Below are positions 30,001-43,223 of a stretch of DNA of 64,000 nt, piece after piece. How positions within the stretch are numbered: position 1 is the stretch's first letter; each line of letters opens with the position of its first letter. The stretch is from Nematostella vectensis (Eukaryota > Cnidaria > Anthozoa > Actiniaria > Edwardsiidae). The notes below the pieces were generated by a model that saw nothing but the letters and a program-made list of their open reading frames with translations, had not been told where the DNA came from and did no database searches. A program made the translations under genes and the position numbers. The stretch spans positions 1,383,501 to 1,447,500 of the forward strand of contig NC_064043.1 in assembly GCF_932526225.1 (NCBI RefSeq), given 5' to 3'.

Positions 30001-33000
30001 ATACCTTAGGATCAGGTGATCGCGAAATTTAGTGACTCGTTTGAATACCCGAATTCGACATAAATTAGGATCAGGTGATCGCGAGATTTAGTGACTCGTT
30101 GGTATACCCGAGATCGACATACCTTAGGATCAGGTGATCGCGAGATTTTGTGACTCGTTTGTATACCCGAGATCGACATACCTTAGGATCAGGTGATCGC
30201 GAGATTTAGTGACTCGTTTTTATACACGAAATCGTCATACATTAGGATCAGGTGATCGCGAGATTTAGTGACTCGTTTTTATACACGAAATCGTCATACC
30301 TTAGGATCAGGTGATCGCGAGATTTAGTGACTCGTTTGTATACCCGAGATGGACATACCTTAGGATCAGGTGATCGAGAGATTTAAGGACTCGTTTGTAT
30401 ACCCTAGATCGACATACCTTAGCATCAGGTGATCGCGAGATTTGGTGACTCGTTTTTATACACGAAATCGTCATACCTTAGGATCAGGTGATCGCGAGAT
30501 TTGGTGACTCATTTGTTACCCGAAATCGACATACCTTAGGATAAGGTGATTGCGAGATTTAGTGACTCGTTTGTATACCCGAAATCAACATACCTTAAGA
30601 TCAGGTGATCGCGAGATTTAGTGACTCATTTGTTACCCAAAATCGACATACCTAAGGATCAGGTGATCGCGAGATTTTGTGACTCGTTTGTATACCCGAA
30701 ATCGACATACCTTAGGATCAGGTGATCGAGAGATTTAGTGTTTCGTTTGTATACCCGAAATCGACATACCTTAGGATCAGGTGATCGCGAGATTTAGGGA
30801 CTCGTTTAAATAACCCGAAATCGACATACCTTAGGATCAGGTGATTGCGAGATTTAGTGACTCGTTTTTATACACGAAATCGTCATACCTTAGGATCAGG
30901 TGATCGCGAGATTTGGTGACTCATTTGTTACCCAAAATCGACATACCTTAGGATCAGGTAATCGCGAGATTTAGTGACTCGTTTTTATACCAGAAATCGA
31001 CATACCTTAGGATCAGGTGATCGCGAGATTTAGTGACTCGTTTGTATACCCGAAATCGACATACCTTAGGATAAGGTGATTGCGAGATTTCGTGACTCGT
31101 TTGTATACCCGAAATCGACATACCTTAGGATCAGGTGATCGCGAGATTTCGTGACTCGTTTGTATACCCGAAATCGACATACCTTAGGATCAGGTGATCG
31201 CAAGATTTGGTGACTCGTTTGTATACCCAAAATCGACATACCTTAGGATAAGGTGATTGCGAGATTTCGTGACTCGTTTGTATTCCCGAAAACGACATAC
31301 CTTAGGATCATGTGATCGCGAGATTTAGTGACTCGTTTGTATACCCGAAATCGACATACCTTAAAATCAGGTGATCGCGAGATTTAGTGACTCGTTTGTA
31401 TACCCGAAATCGACATACCTTAGGATCAGGTGATCGCGAGATTTAGGGAGTCGTTTGTATACCCGAAATCGACATACCTTAGGATCAGGTGATCGCGAGA
31501 TTTAGTGACTCGTTTTTATACACGAAATCGTCATACCTTAGGATCAGGTGATCGCGAGATTTGGTGACTCGTTTGTTACACGAAATTGACATGCCTTAGG
31601 ATTAGGTAATCGCGAGATTTAGTGACTCGTTTTTATACACGAAATCGACATACCTTAGGATCAGGTGATCGCAAGATTTAGTGACTCGTTTTTATACACG
31701 AAATCGTCATACCTTAGGATCAGGTGATCGCGAGATTTAGTGACTCGTTTGTATACCCGAGATGGACATACCTTAGGATCAGGTGATCGCGAGATTTAGG
31801 GACTCGTTTGTATACCCGAGATCGACATACCTGAGGATCAGGTGATTGCGAGATTTAGTGACTCGTTTGTATACCCGGAATCGACATACCTTAGGATCAG
31901 GTGATCGCGAGATTTAGTGACTCGTTTTTATACACGAAATCGACATACTTTAGGATTAGGTGATCGCGAGATTTAGTGACTCGTTTTTATACACGAAATC
32001 GTCATACTTTAGGATCAGGTGATCGCGAGATTTAGTGACCCGTTTTTATACACGAAATCGTCATACCTTAGGATCAGGTGATCGCGAGATTTAGTGACTC
32101 GTTTGTATACCCGAAATCGACATACCTTAGGATCAGGTGATCGCGAGATTTAGTGACTCGTTTGTACACCCGAAATCGACATACCTTAGGATCAGGTGAT
32201 CGCGAGATTTAGTGACCCGTTTTTATACACGAAATCGTCATACCTTAGGATCAGGTGATCGCGAGATTTAGTGACTCGTTTGTATACCCGAAATCGACAT
32301 ACCTTAGGATCAGGTGGTCGCGAGATTTAGTGACTCGTTTGTATACCCGAAATCGACATACCTTAGGATCAGGTGATCGCGAGATTTAGTGACTCGTTTT
32401 TATACACGAAATCGTTATACCTTAGGATCAGGTGATCGCGAGATTTAGTGACTCGTTTTTATACACGAATTTGTCACACCTTAGGATCAGGTGATCGCGA
32501 GATTTGGTGACTCATTTGTTACCCGAAATCGACATACCTTAGGATCAGGTGATCGCGAGATTTTGTGACTCGTTTGTATACCCGAGAACGACATACCTTA
32601 GGATCAGGTGATCGCGAGATTTAGTGACTCGTTTGTATACCCGAGATCGACATACCTTAGGATCAGGTGATCGCGAGAATTAGTGACTCGTTTGTATACC
32701 CGAAATCGACATACCTTAGGATCATGTGATCGCGAGATTTAGTGACTCGTTTGTATACCCGAGATCGACATACCTTAGGATCAGGTGATTACGAGATTTA
32801 GTGACTCGTTTGTATACCCGAAATCGACATACCTTAGGATCAGGTGATCGCGAAATTTAGTGACTTGTTTGAATACCCGAATTCGACATACATTAGGATC
32901 AGGTGATCGCGAGATTTAGTGACTCGTTGGTATACCCGAGATCGACATACCTTAGGATCAGGTGACCGCGAGATTTGGTGACTCGTTTGTATACACGAAA

Positions 33001-33840
33001 TCGTCATACCTTAGGATCAGATGACCGCGAGATTTAGTGACTCGTTTTTATACCAGAAATCGACATACCTTAGGATCAGGTGATCGCGAGATTTGGTGAC
33101 TCGTTTGTATACCCGAAATCGACATACCTTAGGATAAGGTGATTGCGAGATTTCGTGACTCGTTTGTATACCCGAAATCGACATACCTTAGGATCAGGTG
33201 ATCGCGAGATTTCGTGACTCGTTTGTATACCCGAAATCGACATACCTTAGGATCAGGTGATCGCGAGATTTGGTGACTCGTTTGTATACCCGAAATCGAC
33301 ATACCTTAGGATAAGGTGATTCCGAGATTTCGTGACTCGTTTGTATTCCCGAAATCGACATACCTTAGGATCAGGTGATCGCGAGATTTAGTGACTCGTT
33401 TTTATACACGAAATCGTCATACCTTAGGATCAGGTGATCGCGAGATTTAGTGACTCGTTTGTATACCCGAGATGGACATACCTTAGGATCAGGTGATCGA
33501 GAGATTTAAGGACTCGTTTGTATACCCGAAATCGACATACCTTAGGATCAGGTGATCGCGAGATTTGGTGACTCGTTTGTATACCCGAAATCGACATACC
33601 TTAGGATCAGGTGATTGCGAGATTTAGTGACTCGTTTGTATACCCGAAATAGACATACCTTAGGATAAGGTGATTGCGAGATTTAGTGACTCGTTTGTAT
33701 ACCCGAAATCGACATACCTTAGGATCAGGTGATCGCGAGATTTAAAGACTCGTTTGTATACCCGAAATCGACATACCTTAGGATCAGGTGATCGCGAGAT
33801 TTAATGACTCGTTTGTATACCCGAAATCGACATACCTTAG

Positions 33841-35900
33841 GATCAGGATATCAAGAGATTTGGTGACTCGTTTGTTTACCCGAAATCGACATACCTTAGG
33901 ATCAGGTGATAGCGAGATTTAGGGACTCGTTTGTATACCCGAAATCGACATACCTTAGGATCAGGTGATCGCGAGATTTAGTGACTCGTTTTTATACACG
34001 AAATCGTCATACCTTAGGATCAGGTGATCGCGAGATTTGGTGACTCATTTGTTACCCGAAATCGACATACCTTAGGATCAGGTAATCGCGAGATTTAGTG
34101 ACTTGTTTTTATACACGAAATCGACATACCTTAGGATCAGATGATCGCGAGATTTAGTGACCCGTTTTTTTACACGAAATCGTCATACCTTAGGATCAGG
34201 TGATCGCGAGATTTAGTGACTCGTTTGTATACCCGAAATCGACATACCTTAGGATCAGGGGATCGCGAGATTTAGGGACTCGTTTGTATACCCGAAATCG
34301 ACATACCTTAGGATCAGGTGATCGCGAGATTTGGTGACTCATTTGTTACCCGAAATCGACATACCTTAGGATCAGGTGATCGCGAGATTTTGTGACTCGT
34401 TTGTATACCCGAGATCGACATACCTTAGGATCAGGTGATCGCGAGATTTAGTGACTCGTTTTTATACACGAAATCGTCATACATTAGGATCAGGTGATCG
34501 CGAGATTTAGTGACTCGTTTTTATACACGAAATCGTCATACCTTAGGATCAGGTGATCGCGAGATTTAGTGACTCGTTTGTATACCCGAGATGGACATAC
34601 CTTAGGATCAGGTGATCGCGAGATTAAGTGACTCGTTTTTATACACGAAATCGTCATACCTTAGGATCAGGTGATCGCGAGATTTAGTGACTCGTTTTTA
34701 TACACGAAATCGTCATACCTTAGGATCAGGTGATCGCGAGATTTAGTGACTCGTTTGTATACCCGAGATGGACATACCTTAGGATCAGGTGATCGAGAGA
34801 TTTAAGGACTCGTTTGTATACCCGAAATCGACATACCTTAGGATCAGGTGATCGCGAGATTTGGTGACTCGTTTGTATACCCGAAATCGACATACCTTAG
34901 GATCAGGTGATTGCGAGATTTAGTGACTCGTTTGTATACCCGAAATAGACATACCTTAGGATAAGGTGATTGCGAGATTTAGTGACTCGTTTGTATACCC
35001 GAAATCGACATACCTTAGGATCAGGTGATCGCGAGATTTAAAGACTCGTTTGTATACCCGAAATCGACATACCTTAGGATCAGGTGATCGCGAGATTTAA
35101 TGACTCGTTTGTATACCCGAAATCGACATACCTTAGGATCAGGATATCAAGAGATTTGGTGACTCGTTTGTTTACCCGAAATCGACATACCTTAGGATCA
35201 GGTGATAGCGAGATTTAGGGACTCGTTTGTATACCCGAAATCGACATACCTTAGGATCAGGTGATCGCGAGATTTAGTGACTCGTTTTTATACACGAAAT
35301 CGTCATACCTTAGGATCAGGTGATCGCGAGATTTGGTGACTCATTTGTTACCCGAAATCGACATACCTTAGGATCAGGTAATCGCGAGATTTAGTGACTT
35401 GTTTTTATACACGAAATCGACATACCTTAGGATCAGATGATCGCGAGATTTAGTGACCCGTTTTTTTACACGAAATCGTCATACCTTAGGATCAGGTGAT
35501 CGCGAGATTTAGTGACTCGTTTGTATACCCGAAATCGACATACCTTAGGATCAGGGGATCGCGAGATTTAGGGACTCGTTTGTATACCCGAAATCGACAT
35601 ACCTTAGGATCAGGTGATCGCGAGATTTGGTGACTCATTTGTTACCCGAAATCGACATACCTTAGGATCAGGTGATCGCGAGATTTTGTGACTCGTTTGT
35701 ATACCCGAGATCGACATACCTTAGGATCAGGTGATCGCGAGATTTAGTGACTCGTTTTTATACACGAAATCGTCATACATTAGGATCAGGTGATCGCGAG
35801 ATTTAGTGACTCGTTTTTATACACGAAATCGTCATACCTTAGGATCAGGTGATCGCGAGATTTAGTGACTCGTTTGTATACCCGAGATGGACATACCTTA
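33841..35900. repeat. Higher-order repeat, 1,296-bp period
   Basis: The GATCAGGATATCAAGAG variant at 33841 recurs at 35137, and the CCCGTTTTTTTAC variant at 34161 recurs at 35457, both at exactly 1,296 bp. Confidence 0.75.
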
Positions 35901-37600
35901 GGATCAGGTGATCGAGAGATTTAAGGACTCGTTTGTATACCCTAGATCGACATACCTTAGCATCAGGTGATCGCGAGATTTGGTGACTCGTTTTTATACA
36001 CGAAATCGTCATACCTTAGGATCAGGTGATCGCGAGATTTGGTGACTCATTTGTTACCCGAAATCGACATACCTTAGGATAAGGTGATTGCGAGATTTAG
36101 TGACTCGTTTGTATACCCGAAATCAACATACCTTAAGATCAGGTGATCGCGAGATTTAGTGACTCATTTGTTACCCGAAATCGACATACCTTAGGATCAG
36201 GTGATCGCGAGATTTTGTGACTCGTTTGTTTACCCGAAATCGACATACCTTAGGATCAGGTGATCGAGAGATTTAGTGACTCGTTTGTATACCCGAAATC
36301 GACATACCTTAGGATCAGGTGATCGCGAGATTTAGGGACTCGTTTAAATAACCCGAAATCGACATACCTTAGGATCAGGTGATTGCGAGATTTAGTGACT
36401 CGTTTATATACACGAAATCGTCATACCTTAGGATCAGGTGATCGCGAGATTTGGTGACTCATTTGTTACCCGAAATCGACATACCTTAGGATCAGGTAAT
36501 CGCGAGATTTAGTGACTCGTTTTTATACCAGAAATCGACATACCTTAGGATCAGGTGATCGCGAGATTTAGTGACTCGTTTGTATACTCGAAATCGACAT
36601 ACCTTAGGATAAGGTGATCGCGAGATTTAGTGACTCGTTTGTATACCTGAAATCGACATACCTTAGGATCAGGTGATCGCGAGATTTAGTGACTCGTTTG
36701 TATACCCGAGATGGACATACCTTAGGATCAAGTGATTACGAGATTTAGTGACTCGTTTGTATACCCGAGATCGACATACCTTAGGATCAGGTGATTACGA
36801 AATTTAGTGACTTGTTTGTATACCCGAAATCGACATACCTTAGGATCAGGTGATCGCGAAATTTAGTGACTCGTTTGAATACCCGAAATCGACATACCTT
36901 AGGATCAGGTGATCGCGAGATTTCGTGACTTGTTTGTATACCCGAAATCGACATACCTTATTTTCAGGTGATCGCTAGATTTAGTGACTCGTTTGTATAC
37001 CCGAAATCGACATACCTTAGGATCAGGTGATCGCGAGATTTAGGGACTCGTTTGTATACCCAAAATCGACATACCTTAGGATCAGGTGATTGCGAGATTT
37101 AGTGACTCGTTTGTATACCCGAAATCGACATACCTTAGGATCAGGTGATCAAGAGATTTGGTGACTCGTTTGTATACCCGAAATCGACATACCTTAGGAT
37201 CAGGTGATCGCGAGATTTAGGGACTCGTTTGTATACCCGAAATCGACATACCTTAGGATCAGGTGATCGCGAGATTTAGTGACTCGTTTTTATACACGAA
37301 ATAGACATACCTTAGGATCAGGTGATCAAGAGATTTGGTGACTCGTTTGTATACCCGAAATCGACATACCTTAGGATCAGGTGATCGCGAGATTTAGGGA
37401 CTCGTTTGTATACCCGAAATCGTCATACCTTAGGATCAGGTGATCGCGAGATTTAGTGACTCGTTTGTATACCCGAAATCGACATACCTTAGGATCAGGT
37501 GATCGCGAGATTTAGGGACTCGTTTGTATACCCGAAATCGACATACCTTAGGATCAGGTGATCGCGAGATTTAGTGACTCGTTTTTATACACGAAATCGT

Positions 37601-39300
37601 CATACCTCAGGATCAGGTGATCGCGAGATTTAGTGACTCGTTTTTATACACGAAATCGTCACATCTTAGGATCAGGTGATCGCGAGATTTGGTGACTCAT
37701 TTGTTACCCGAAATCGACATACCTTAGGATCAGGTGATCGCGAGATTTTGTGACTCGTTTGTATACCCGAGATCGACATACCTTAGGATCAGGTAATCGC
37801 GAGATTTAGTGACTCGTTTGTATACCCGAAATCGACATACCTTAGGATAAGGTGATTGCGAGATTTCGTGACTTGTTTGTATACCCGAAATCGACATACC
37901 TTAGGATCAGGTGATCGCGAGATTTCGTGACTCGTTTGTATACCCGAAATCGACATACCTTATGATCAGGTGATCGCGAGATTTAGTGACTCGTTTGTAT
38001 ACCCGAAATCGACATACCTTAGGATCAGGTGATCGCGAGATTTAGGGACTCGTTTGTATACCCGAAATCGACATACCTTAGGATCAGGTGATCGCGAGAT
38101 TTAGGGACTCGTTTGTATACCCGAAATCGACATACCTTAGGATCAGGTGATCGCGAGATTTAGTGACTCGTTTTTATACACGAAATCGTCATACCTTAGG
38201 ATCAGGTGATCGCGAGATTTGGTGACTCATTTGTTACCCGAAATCGACATACCTTAGGATCAGGTAATCGCGAGATTTAGTGACTTGTTTTTATACACGA
38301 AATCGACATACCTTAGGATCAGGTGATCGCGAGATTTAGTGACCCGTTTTTATACACGAAATCGTCATACCTTAGGATCAGGTGATCGCGAGATTTAGTG
38401 ACTCGTTTGTATACCCGAAATCGACATACCTTAGGATCAGGTGATCGCGAGATTTAGGGACTCGTTTGTATACCCGAAATCGACATACCTTAGGATCAGG
38501 TGATCGCGAGATTTAGTGACTCGTTTTTATACACGAAATCGTCATACCTCAGGATCAGGTGATCGCGAGATTTAGTGACTCGTTTTTATACACGAAATCG
38601 TCACACCTTAGGATCAGGTGATCGCGAGATTTGGTGACTCATTTGTTACCCGAAATCGACATACCTTAGGATCAGGTGATCGCGAGATTTTGTGACTCGT
38701 TTGTATACCCGAGATCGACATACCTTAGGATCAGGTAATCGCGAGATTTAGTGACTCGTTTGTATACCCGAAATCGACATACCTTAGGATAAGGTGATTG
38801 CGAGATTTCGTGACTCGTTTGTATACCCGAAATCGACATACCTTAGGATCAGGTGATCGCGAGATTTCGTGACTCGTTTGTATACCCGAAATCGACATAC
38901 CTTATGATCAGGTGATCGCGAGATTTAGTGACTCGTTTGTATACCCGAAATCGACATACCTTAGGATCAGGTGATCGCGAGATTTAGGGACTCGTTTGTA
39001 TACCCGAAATCGACATACCTTAGGATCAGGTGATCGCGAGATTTTGTGACTCGTTTGTATACCCGAGATCGACATACCTTAGGATCAGGTAATCGCGAGA
39101 TTTAGTGACTCGTTTGTATACCCGAAATCGACATACCTTAGGATAAGGTGATTGCGAGATTTCGTGACTCGTTTGTATACCCGAAATCGACATACCTTAG
39201 GATCAGGTGATCGCGAGATTTCGTGACTCGTTTGTATACCCGAAATCGACATACCTTATGATCAGGTGATCGCGAGATTTAGTGACTTGTTTGTATACCC
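37601..39300. repeat. Higher-order repeat, 942-bp period
   Basis: CATACCTCAG recurs at 37601 and 38543, and TATGATCAGG at 37961 and 38903 (942 bp), then at 39257 (354 bp, exactly six monomers). A one-off 5-bp duplication (TTTCGTTTCGTGACTCG) near 39928 marks a single monomer just downstream. Confidence 0.7.
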
Positions 39301-42225
39301 GAAATCGACATACCTTAGGATCAGGTGATCGCGAGATTTAGGGACTCGTTTGTATACCCGAAGTCGACATACCTTAGGATCAGGTGATCGCGAGATTTAG
39401 TGACTCGTTTGAATACCCGAAATCGACATACCTTAGGATCAGGTTATCAAGAGATTTGGTGACTCGTTTGTATACCCGAAATCGACAGACCTTAGGATCA
39501 GGTGATCGCGAGATTTAGGGACTCGTTTGTATACCCGAAATCGACATACCTTAGGATCAGGTGATCGCGAGATTTAGTGACTCTTTTTTATACACGAAAT
39601 CGTCATACCTTAGGATCAGGTGATCGCGAGATTTGGTGACTCATTTGTTACCCGAAATCAACATACCTTAGGATCATGTAATCGCGAGATTTAGTGACTT
39701 GTTTTTATACACGAAATCAACATACCTTAGGATCAGGTGATCGCGAGATTTAGTGACCCGTTTTTATACACGAAATCGTCATACCTTAGGATCAGGTGAT
39801 CGCGAGATTTAGTGACTCGTTTGTATACCCGAAATCGACATACCTTAGGATAAGGTGATTGCGAGATTTCGTGACTCGTTTGTATACCCGAAATCGACAT
39901 ACCTTAGGATCAGGTGATCGCGAGATTTCGTTTCGTGACTCGTTTGTATACCCGAAATCGACATACCTTAGGATCAGGTGATCGCGAGATTTCGTGACTC
40001 GTTTGTATACCCGAAATCGACATACCTTAGGATAAGGTGATTGCGAGATTTCGTGACTCGTTTGTATTCCCGAAATCGACATACCTCAGGATCAGGTGAT
40101 CGCGAGATTTAGTGACTCGTTTTTATACACGAAATCGTCATACCTTAGGATCAGGTGATCGCGAGATTTAGTGACTCGTTTGTATACCCGAGATGGACAT
40201 ACCTTAGGATCAGGTGATCGAGAGATTTAAGGACTCGTTTGTATACCCTAGATCGACATACCTTAAGATAAGGTGATCGCGAGATTTAGGGACTCGTTTG
40301 TATACCCGAAATCGACATACCTTAGGATCAGGTGATCGCGAGATTTAGTGACTCGTTTTTATACACGAAATCGTCACACCTTAGGATCAGGTGATCGCGA
40401 GATTTGGTGACTCATTTGTTACCCGAAATCGACATACCTTAGGATCAGGTGATCGCGAGATTTTGTGACTCGTTTGTATACCCGAGGTCGACATACCTTA
40501 GGATCAGGTGATCGCGAGATTTAGTGACTCGTTTGTATACCCGAAATCGACATACCTTAGGATCAGGTGATCGCGAGATTTAGTGACTCGTTTGTATACC
40601 CGAAATCGACATACCTTAGGATCAGGTGATCGCGAGATTTAGTGACTCGTTTGTATACTCGAGATCGACATACCTTAGGATCAGGTGATTACGAGATTTA
40701 GTGACTCGTTTGTATACCCGAAATCGACATACCTTAGGATCAGGTGATCGCGAAATTTAGTGACTCGTTTGAATACCCGAATTCGACATAAATTAGGATC
40801 AGGTGATCGCGAGATTTAGTGACTCGTTGGTATACCCGAGATCGACATACCTTAGGATCAGGTGACCGCGAGATTTAGTGACTCGTTTGTATACACGAAA
40901 TCGTCATACCTTAGGATCAGGTGATCGCAAGATTTAGTGACTCGTTTTTTTCACCAGAAATCGACATACCTTAGGATCAGGTGATCGCGAGATTTAGTGA
41001 CTCGTTTGTATACCCGAAATCGACATACCTTAGGATAAGGTGATTGCGAGATTTCGTGACTCGTTTGTATACCCGAAATCGACATACCTTAGGATCAGGT
41101 GATCGCGAGATTTCGTGACTCGTTTGTATACCCGAAATCGACATACCTTAGGATCAGGTGATCGCGAGATTTGGTGACTCGTTTGTATACCCGAAATCGA
41201 CATACCTTAGGATAAGGTGATTGCGAGATTTCGTGACTCGTTTGTATTCCCGAAATCGACATACCTTAGGATCATGTGATCGCGAGATTTAGTGACTCGT
41301 TTGTATACCCGAAATCGACATACCTTAAGATCAGGTGATCGCGGGATTTAGTGACTCGTTTGTATACCCGAAATCGACATACCTTAGGATCAGGTGATCG
41401 CGAGATTTAGGGAGTCGTTTGTATACCCGAAATCGACATACCTTAGGATCAGGTGATCGCGAGATTTAGTGACTCGTTTTTATACACGAAATCGTCATAC
41501 CTTAGGATCAGGTGATCGCGAGATTTGGTGACTCGTTTGTTACCCGAAATTGACATACCTTAGGATTAGGTAATCGCGAGATTTAGTGACTCGTTTTTAT
41601 ACACGAAATCGACATACCTTAGGATCAGGTGATCGCGAGATTTAGTGACTCGTTTTTATACACGAAATCGTCATACCTTAGGATCAGGTGATCGCGAGAT
41701 TTAGTGACTCGTTTTTATACCCGAGATGGACATACCTTAGGATCAGGTGATCGCGAGATTTAGGGACTCGTTTGTATACCCGAGATCGACATACCTAAGG
41801 ATCAGGTGATTGCGAGATTTAGTGACTCGTTTGTATACCCGAAATCGACATACCTTAGGATCAGGTGATCGCGAGATTTAGTGACTCGTTTTTATACACG
41901 AAATCGACATACTTTAGGATCAGGTGATCGCGAGATTTAGTGACTCGTTTTTATACACGAAATCGTCATACCTTAGGATCAGGTGATCGCGAGATTTAGT
42001 GACTCGTTTTTATACACGAAATCGTCATACCTTAGGATCAGGTGATCGCGAGATTTAGTGACTTGTTTGTATACCCGAAATCGACATACCTTAGGATCAG
42101 GTGATCGCGAAATTTAGTGACTCGTTTGAATACCCGAAATCGACATACCTTAGGATCAGGTGATCGCGAGACTTGGTGACTCGTTTGTATACCCGAAATT
42201 GACATACCTTAGGATCAGTTGTTCG

Positions 42226-42347
42226 CGAGATTTAGTGACTCGAACGTTTGTATACACGAAATCGCTAACCTAGGATCGGGTGATCGCGATACTAAGAGAC
42301 TCGTTTGTATACTAGAAATCATCATATCTAGGATCGGGTGATCGCGA
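42226..42347. repeat. Decayed right edge of the satellite
   Basis: The last two monomers are clearly diverged: an inserted GAAC before CGTTTG, CTAACCTAGGATCGGG in place of the usual CCTTAGG segment, and ATACTAGAAATC in the final unit. The array stops after CGCGAGATT near 42347. Diverged terminal monomers are expected when homogenisation by unequal exchange weakens at an array edge. Confidence 0.85.
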
Positions 42348-42352
42348 GATTG

Positions 42353-42651
42353 TGCGATACCAAAATTCTGTCTATTATTTAATCAGCGCGCCGTTTGGCC
42401 CTAGTAAAGAGACAAAGGTTTTCTGTGTGTTCAAGCAACGATCCTGGCTATAATGCTTATTTCTTAAAGAAAATCAGTAGAAACATCTTCAGTCATTAAG
42501 CCTATCTTTGTAAGAGAAATTCCCCCCTTTCCCTTTGCTCGTGTATCCGGTGATTGCTTTGTGCGAGACCAAAATCCTGTCTATTAAACCAGCATCATCA
42601 TTAATTTTTGCCCCTAATGAGACAAGGGTTTTGCTCGTGGATCCGGTGCTT
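42353..42651. repeat. Diverged direct duplication next to the satellite
   Basis: A stretch starting TGCGATACCAAAATTCTG near 42353 is repeated from about 42561 as TGCGAGACCAAAATCCTG. Both are followed by a CTATTA segment, a CCCTAxTxAGAGACAA-like segment and a run of Ts. A second shared piece (GCTCGTGTATCCGGTG at ~42538, GCTCGTGGATCCGGTG at ~42635) follows each copy. The spacing is about 208 bp. Origin is not recognised; it could be a remnant of a dispersed element at the array border. Confidence 0.6.
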
Positions 42652-42693
42652 CCTTTTTTCGGCAGCAAGGACGACTAGGGAATCCCCCAAACC

Positions 42694-43223
42694 CCCTTTG
42701 CCAGGATCCATTCCATATTCCTCCTTTACCAGGACCCATTCCATATTCTTCCTTTGTCAGGACCCATTCCATATACCTCCTTTGCCAGGACCCATTCCAT
42801 ATTCCTCCTTTGCCAGGACCCATTCCATATTCCTCCTTTGACAGGACCCATTCCATATTCCTCCTTTGCCAGGACCCATTCCATATTCCTCCTTTGCTAG
42901 GACCCATTCCGTATTCCTCCTTTGCTAGGACCCATTCCGTATTCCTCCTTTGCTAGGACCCATTCCATATTCCCCCTTTGCTAGGACCCATTCCATATTC
43001 CTCCTTTGCTAGGAACCATTCCATATTCTCCCTTTGCTAGGACCCATTCCATATTCCCCCTTTGCTATGACCCATTCCATATTCCCCCTTTGCTAGGACC
43101 CATTCCATATTTCCCCTTTGCTAGGATCCATTCCATATTCCGCCTTTGCCAGGACCCATTCCATATTCCTCCTTTACCAGGACCCATTCCATATTCCCCC
43201 TTTGCTAGGACCCATTCCATATT
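42694..43223. repeat. 28-bp minisatellite, about 19 copies
   Basis: Tandem units of 28 bp built on TTTGCCAGGACCCATTCC followed by ATATTCCTCC, with CCA/CTA and CTCC/CCCC variants. Open frames exist on both strands because the unit has few stops, but 28 is not a multiple of 3 and the predicted peptides are pure repeats, so it is not coding. Confidence 0.95.

Larger units (their letters stand above)
1..42347. repeat. 59-bp satellite array (enters from left edge)
   Basis: Continuous head-to-tail array of a ~59-bp monomer, about 715 copies, with no interruption by unique DNA or a transposon. Read from a GATCGCGAGA start, the consensus carries TCGCGA at monomer positions 3-8, GTATAC at 26-31 and CCTTAGG at 46-52. 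Common length variants are 58 bp (TTTGTTACCCG), 57 bp (TTTGTACCCG) and 60 bp (TTTAAATAACCCG). Another frequent type reads TTTTTATACACGAAATCGTC. The consensus is about 44% GC with five CpGs, richer than the flanks. 59 is not a multiple of 3, and stops recur in all frames, so it is not coding. Such arrays are typical of heterochromatin (pericentromeric, subtelomeric or interstitial); which applies here cannot be told from the window. Confidence 0.98.

Noticed and set aside
8619-40082. Minus-strand open frames of 68-96 codons in the satellite (for example 8619-8825, 27242-27469, 39792-40082)
   Set aside because: They arise where variants remove recurrent stops; the peptides only mirror the monomer, whose length shifts frame every copy.
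1-42347. CRISPR array
   Set aside because: Repeats are contiguous with no unique spacers, and the genes are eukaryotic and spliced.
1-42347. CENP-B boxes in the satellite
   Set aside because: No match to the TTCG-N4-A-NN-CGGG core on either strand; the CTCGTTTG...ACCCGA segment is only superficially similar.
1-42347. Telomeric repeats
   Set aside because: The monomer has TTAGGA, not runs of TTAGGG.
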